A stretch of 27,483 nt of DNA from an uncultured Blautia sp. (GTDB lineage Bacteria > Bacillota > Clostridia > Lachnospirales > Lachnospiraceae), in contig UQSX01000032.1 in NCBI GenBank assembly GCA_900543715.1, positions 1 to 27,483 on the forward strand. The letters run 5' to 3'. This document shows, piece after piece, positions 24,378-27,483 of this stretch. A program made the translations under genes and the position numbers. Position 1 is the first letter of the stretch. Each line of letters opens with the position of its first letter. The notes below the pieces were generated by a model. The model was given only the letters and a program-made list of their open reading frames with translations. It was not told where the DNA came from and searched no databases.

Positions 24378-25226
24378 ATGAAACAGGCCATTTATGAACA
24401 CCTCTACGATCTGGACAGCACCAATATTGCCATTCACTATTATACTAACAGAGGATCCTATTTTCCGGCCCATTGGCACTCGGCCATTGAGATGATCTAC
24501 ATTCTCAACGGCACTGCTGAAATCCTTGTGGGAGGCGTCAAACACACCCTGATACCGGGAGAATTTATTGTTATAGACTCTAATCAGATCCATGAATCTC
24601 AGTGCGCCCTGGCTTCTATGGTAGTAGATGTACACGTATCCAGGGATTTCCTGGAATCCTACACAGAGGATCCGGTGATTCCTGGCATCGACTGTATGCG
24701 TGATACACTAAAAAAGGAACAGCTTCCTTATTATCTGGAAATATGCAGTCTGTTCAAAAAACTGGTTCCCATGTATATCCAGCCGCCAACCGCCATGCGT
24801 CTTGGCAGTGACGCCATTATCATGGAGATTCTTTTCCATCTTCTGAACCACTTTGCTTACCCCCTGCCTTCTTCCCAGATCCCTGGGACAGCAAAAAATC
24901 AGGAGCGGCTCCAGGAAGTCCTTTTATATGTAGAAGAAAACTACTCCCACCCCATACTCCTGGAAGATATCGCAGGAGAATTTGGCCTGAACCGGGAATA
25001 TTTCTGCCGCTTCTTTAAGCAGCAGATGGGAATCAACTTTACCCGTCATGTAAACCAGGTGCGGATATCCCATATTCACCATGATCTGGTTTCTACAGAG
25101 GATCCTATTATGGAAATCATAGATCGAAACGGTTTTACCAATTATAAACTTTTTCACAAACTCTTTCGAGAGATCTATGGCTGTACCCCCCGGGAAGCCA
25201 GGCAGGAGGCCAGAGAAGCTCTGTAA
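24378..25226 (+). CDS. AraC family transcriptional regulator with N-terminal cupin
   Basis: A 282-residue regulator. The N-terminal cupin sensor has PAHWHSAIEMIYILNGTAEILVGGVKHTLIPGEFIVIDSNQIHE, typical of sugar- or metabolite-responsive AraC proteins. The C-terminal double helix-turn-helix spans about 175-278, with LLEDIAGEFGLNREYFCRFFKQQMGINFTRHVNQVRISHI and GFTNYKLFHKLFREIYGCTPREARQ. AAAGGAG precedes the ATG. No sugar-use gene adjoins it directly, though sugar ABC permeases lie about 0.8 kb away on the opposite strand. Its target is unknown; the divergent small peptide is one candidate. Confidence 0.92.
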   Translation: MKQAIYEHLYDLDSTNIAIHYYTNRGSYFPAHWHSAIEMIYILNGTAEILVGGVKHTLIPGEFIVIDSNQIHESQCALASMVVDVHVSRDFLESYTEDPVIPGIDCMRDTLKKEQLPYYLEICSLFKKLVPMYIQPPTAMRLGSDAIIMEILFHLLNHFAYPLPSSQIPGTAKNQERLQEVLLYVEENYSHPILLEDIAGEFGLNREYFCRFFKQQMGINFTRHVNQVRISHIHHDLVSTEDPIMEIIDRNGFTNYKLFHKLFREIYGCTPREARQEAREAL

Positions 25227-25354
25227 AAAAGCTCCCCTGCAAAACAGCTTTCTGCAGAGTGATCTTTTTACTCTTTTTTCATGAAAAACACAAATTTTCC
25301 ACATTTATATTGTAAACTTTAAGAAATATTATCATAATGAGGAGAGTTACAGAC

Positions 25355-25876
25355 ATGAAAAAAGAAAACCGAAAACTTGCCCAGCAGCGCAGGGCCAAGG
25401 AACGAGAAAAGCAGGAGAAAATACGGAAGCTGAAAAAATTCCTGTCCTGGTTTATTCCAGGGATCATCATTTTGATCCTGGTTATTGTTCTGGTGGCGGA
25501 TGCTGTGAGAAATTCTTCCTCAGAGGATGCGGATTCAGAGACTGTCTCTCAGGAAAACGATACTGCTTCCGCCGGCCTGTCTACGGACACTTCCCTTACC
25601 ATCGCTGACGGGGATACCGTTAACATTGACTATGTAGGTACCATAGATGGAATAGAATTCGACGGAGGAAGCACCGATGGACAGGGAACAGACCTGGTGA
25701 TCGGTTCCGGTTCCTACATTGATGATTTCGAAGAACAGCTCATCGGCGCTCATCCGGGAGATACCGTGGATGTAAATGTCACCTTCCCGGAGGATTATGG
25801 AGTTGAAGATCTGAATGGACAGGACGCCCTATTTGAAGTAACCATAAATGGGATTTATCAGGACAGCGAGTCATAA
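25355..25876 (+). CDS. Membrane-anchored FKBP-type peptidyl-prolyl isomerase
   Basis: A 173-residue protein with a very basic N terminus, one membrane helix ([20 protein letters not shown], about 34-53), an acidic Ser-rich linker and a C-terminal FKBP domain. That domain reads [21 protein letters not shown], then [36 protein letters not shown], with [11 protein letters not shown] closing the fold. It should speed proline isomerisation in exported proteins outside the membrane. The domain resembles the trigger-factor FKBP type. The ATG at 25355 is used because GAGGAGAG lies 8 bases before it; an ATG at 25337 overlaps that site. It is single, with its own terminator. Confidence 0.85.
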   Translation: MKKENRKLAQQRRAKEREKQEKIRKLKKFLSWFIPGIIILILVIVLVADAVRNSSSEDADSETVSQENDTASAGLSTDTSLTIADGDTVNIDYVGTIDGIEFDGGSTDGQGTDLVIGSGSYIDDFEEQLIGAHPGDTVDVNVTFPEDYGVEDLNGQDALFEVTINGIYQDSES

Positions 25877-25927
25877 GAAATCCCCCGGTACAAAATATAA
25901 TGCCTTGTACCGGGGGATTTCTTTTTT
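25875..25927 (+). terminator. Terminator of the FKBP gene
   Basis: Perfect 19-bp arms at 25875-25893 and 25905-25923 (core TCCCCCGGTACAA) followed by TTTTTT. The hairpin starts at the stop codon. A weaker T-run on the minus strand may also serve the converging permease operon. Confidence 0.92.
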
Positions 25928-25947
25928 ATTTGATTAGCAGGACACCA

Positions 25948-26005
25948 TGATACCTGTGTTCCTTCCTTTTATAAGGAAAGCATGACCTTGGGTCTCCTGG
26001 TATCA
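25948..26005. other. Structured three-helix element downstream of the sugar permease gene
   Basis: Outer arms TGATACC (25948-25954) and GGTATCA (25999-26005) enclose two hairpins: TTCCTT-TTAT-AAGGAA (25963-25978) and, on the minus strand, GACC-CAA-GGTC. It has no T-run of its own. It lies 43 bases after the permease stop and may be a 3' UTR structure; no function is recognised. Confidence 0.4.
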
Positions 26006-26048
26006 CCTTATTTAATAATAATGGAAGGCCGATGCAGCCCGTTTACCA

Positions 26049-26909
26049 TTATTTAATAGCGCCTTCTACCATACCATGCATGATCTGCTTCTGTGCGATC
26101 AGGAAGATAATGATCATTGGAATGATCGCCAGCAGAGCTGCAGACAGGATCAGATCCCACTGTTTTACATAGGAACCTACGAAGGCCTGTACTGCAACAG
26201 GCAATGTCTTTACCTTACCGTTCTGTCCCAGCATAAGGGAAGGCAGAAGATAATCATTCCAGATCCACATACCATTCAGGATTGTAACAGTAGTGATAAC
26301 CGGCTTCAGCAGCGGGAAAATAATGCGGAAGAAAATTCCTTCCGGTGAGCAGCCGTCAATATTCGCTGCCTCTTCCAGTTCATAAGGAATATTCTTTATA
26401 AAACCGGTAAGGATAAATACCGTCATCGCACCGCCGAATCCGCAGTATGCAAATACGATACCAGGTACAGACTGAAGCATGGAAATACCAACAAATTCTC
26501 CCACATCACGGAATGTAGAAATCAATGGCAGCATAACTACCTGGAAAGGAATGATCATGGAAGCGATAAATACCATGTAAATCGCTGTAGACCATTTCGT
26601 CTTATTCCGGCAGATAACCCAAGCTGCCATACTTCCGAATAATGCCAGCAGAACCAGGGAGATCACAGTAATCGTCAGTGAGGTTCCGAAAGCATACCAG
26701 AAATTAAAGTTCGAGTTATTGATTACATTGGACAGGTTTGTAATCCACTGTGAAAAGCTTGCTCCTAAAAAGGAGATCGGGTTTGCTACAATATCATTGG
26801 CATTTTTGAAAGAATTCATTAATACCAGATAGAAGGGAAACAGAGTGTAGACTGCAACAAAAATTGCAACTACTGTAACAACGACAGAAATTACATTTTT
26901 CTTCTTCAT
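26049..26909 (-). CDS. Carbohydrate ABC transporter permease (MalG-like, CUT1)
   Basis: A 286-residue permease with about six helices. The N terminus is AIFVAVYTLFPFYLVLMNSFK. The cytoplasmic EAA loop, which contacts the ATPase, is EAANIDGCSPEGIFFRIIFPLLKP, and the end QKQIMHGMVEGAIK is typical of the MalG family. Its ATG overlaps the upstream permease stop by one base (TAATG), so translation is coupled. Binding protein and ATPase are not in the window; the ATPase is often a shared MsmX-type subunit. The sugar is unknown. Confidence 0.92.
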   Translation of the reverse strand: MKKKNVISVVVTVVAIFVAVYTLFPFYLVLMNSFKNANDIVANPISFLGASFSQWITNLSNVINNSNFNFWYAFGTSLTITVISLVLLALFGSMAAWVICRNKTKWSTAIYMVFIASMIIPFQVVMLPLISTFRDVGEFVGISMLQSVPGIVFAYCGFGGAMTVFILTGFIKNIPYELEEAANIDGCSPEGIFFRIIFPLLKPVITTVTILNGMWIWNDYLLPSLMLGQNGKVKTLPVAVQAFVGSYVKQWDLILSAALLAIIPMIIIFLIAQKQIMHGMVEGAIK

Positions 26910-27483
26910 TACATTTCAACCTCCTTCTTATTTGATATACGTACCTGTACCAGAGATACAACTGCAAGAATGATAAAGAAGAACACAGCCTTTGCCTGAC
27001 CCATAGCGTAATTATCCTTGGATATAGCTGTATTATAAATATTCAATGCAAGCATCTGGGTACCGTTTGTCAGATAGCTGCCCATAAAGTCTGCCACAGA
27101 ACCTGAACCGTTTGTCAATGCCATGTTTACATCGAACTGCTTGAATGCAGATGTCAGTGTCAGGAATGTACAGATCGTAATAGTAGATGCGATCATAGGG
27201 ATCTTAATCTTAAATAAGGTTTCAATCCGGTTGGCACCGTCGATCTGTGAAGCTTCCAGTACATCCTTTGGTACCTGCGTAAGACCAGTGATATAAATAA
27301 GCATAATGTAACCTGCATACTGCCAGATATAAACTACAATAATACCTGCAAAAGCGGTGCTTGTAGTAGACAGGATAGAGGCCTGGTTTCCGGATATTTT
27401 CTCTGTGATCTCTGTAAGAACGTTGTTAAATACGAACTGCCAGATATAGCCGAGAACGATACCGCCGATCAGGTTCGGAAGGA
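26909..27483 (-). CDS. Carbohydrate ABC transporter permease (MalF/UgpA-like), 5' end outside the window
   Basis: Partial gene. The frame remains open to the window edge and encodes the C-terminal 191 residues, beginning LPNLIGGIVLGYIWQFVFNNVL and including YIWQYAGYIMLIYITGLTQVP. The EAA loop EASQIDGANRIETLFKIKIPMI is present, and the protein ends VQVRISNKKEVEM. It pairs with the downstream MalG-like permease as the two membrane halves of a sugar importer. An internal ATG at 27304 is not the real start, because the conserved helices continue upstream of it. Confidence 0.92.
   Translation of the reverse strand, partial: LPNLIGGIVLGYIWQFVFNNVLTEITEKISGNQASILSTTSTAFAGIIVVYIWQYAGYIMLIYITGLTQVPKDVLEASQIDGANRIETLFKIKIPMIASTITICTFLTLTSAFKQFDVNMALTNGSGSVADFMGSYLTNGTQMLALNIYNTAISKDNYAMGQAKAVFFFIILAVVSLVQVRISNKKEVEM

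Noticed and set aside
25227..25280. Terminator after the AraC-type gene
   Set aside because: Only a 5-bp CTGCA/TGCAG pairing with a large loop is present; not convincing.
1..27483. CRISPR arrays, insertion sequences, tRNA or rRNA genes, integrase or phage genes
   Set aside because: No regularly spaced repeats, transposase-like frames, paired terminal repeats or RNA gene signatures were found by reading.

Overview
The window looks like chromosome of a spore-forming, anaerobic, low-to-moderate GC Firmicute, most likely a Lachnospiraceae-type Clostridium. The evidence is a complete forespore sigma factor SigG, an [FeFe] hydrogenase, strong AGGAGG ribosome binding sites with occasional TTG starts, and T-box and cobalamin riboswitch leaders that end in intrinsic terminators. 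No rRNA, tRNA, CRISPR array, insertion sequence or phage gene was seen. The assignment to family is inference.

Layout: (1) 1-6.1 kb is housekeeping: sigG, an LCP-family cell-wall ligase (-), a cytidylate-kinase-like protein (+), a HIT protein (-) divergent from a nitroreductase (+), and a MerR regulator plus GNAT-like acyltransferase operon (-). (2) 6.3-12.5 kb is a metal/redox block. A CsoR-type repressor (+) is followed by a two-gene [FeFe]-hydrogenase operon (-). Divergent from that operon is a P1B heavy-metal ATPase (+), whose promoter carries CsoR-like palindromes and whose 3' end is broken by an apparent one-base deletion. (3) 12.6-15.4 kb is a coenzyme A operon on the minus strand: coaBC, an ECF S component (probably pantothenate-specific), coaX. 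(4) 15.4-21.3 kb is a five-gene nickel/peptide-type ABC transporter on the minus strand, under a cobalamin riboswitch with its own terminator. The cargo is therefore probably cobalt, a cobalt chelate or a corrinoid. (5) 21.3-24.0 kb is ilvBN (+) behind a T-box leader, back-to-back with the riboswitch. (6) 24.1-25.9 kb holds a 46-residue orphan peptide (-) divergent from an AraC-type regulator (+), then a membrane-anchored FKBP-type prolyl isomerase. (7) 26.0 kb to the end holds two CUT1 sugar ABC permeases (-), the second running off the window.

Several units are controlled by RNA attenuation: the transporter (riboswitch), ilvBN (T-box), and apparently the hydrogenase operon, where a good promoter is followed within about 130 nt by a terminator hairpin just ahead of the first gene. 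The hydrogenase leader, the orphan Cys/His peptide, the riboswitch-controlled transporter and the hybrid NuoF-GltD hydrogenase partner are the least explained parts. No wholly new multi-gene system could be demonstrated from sequence alone.
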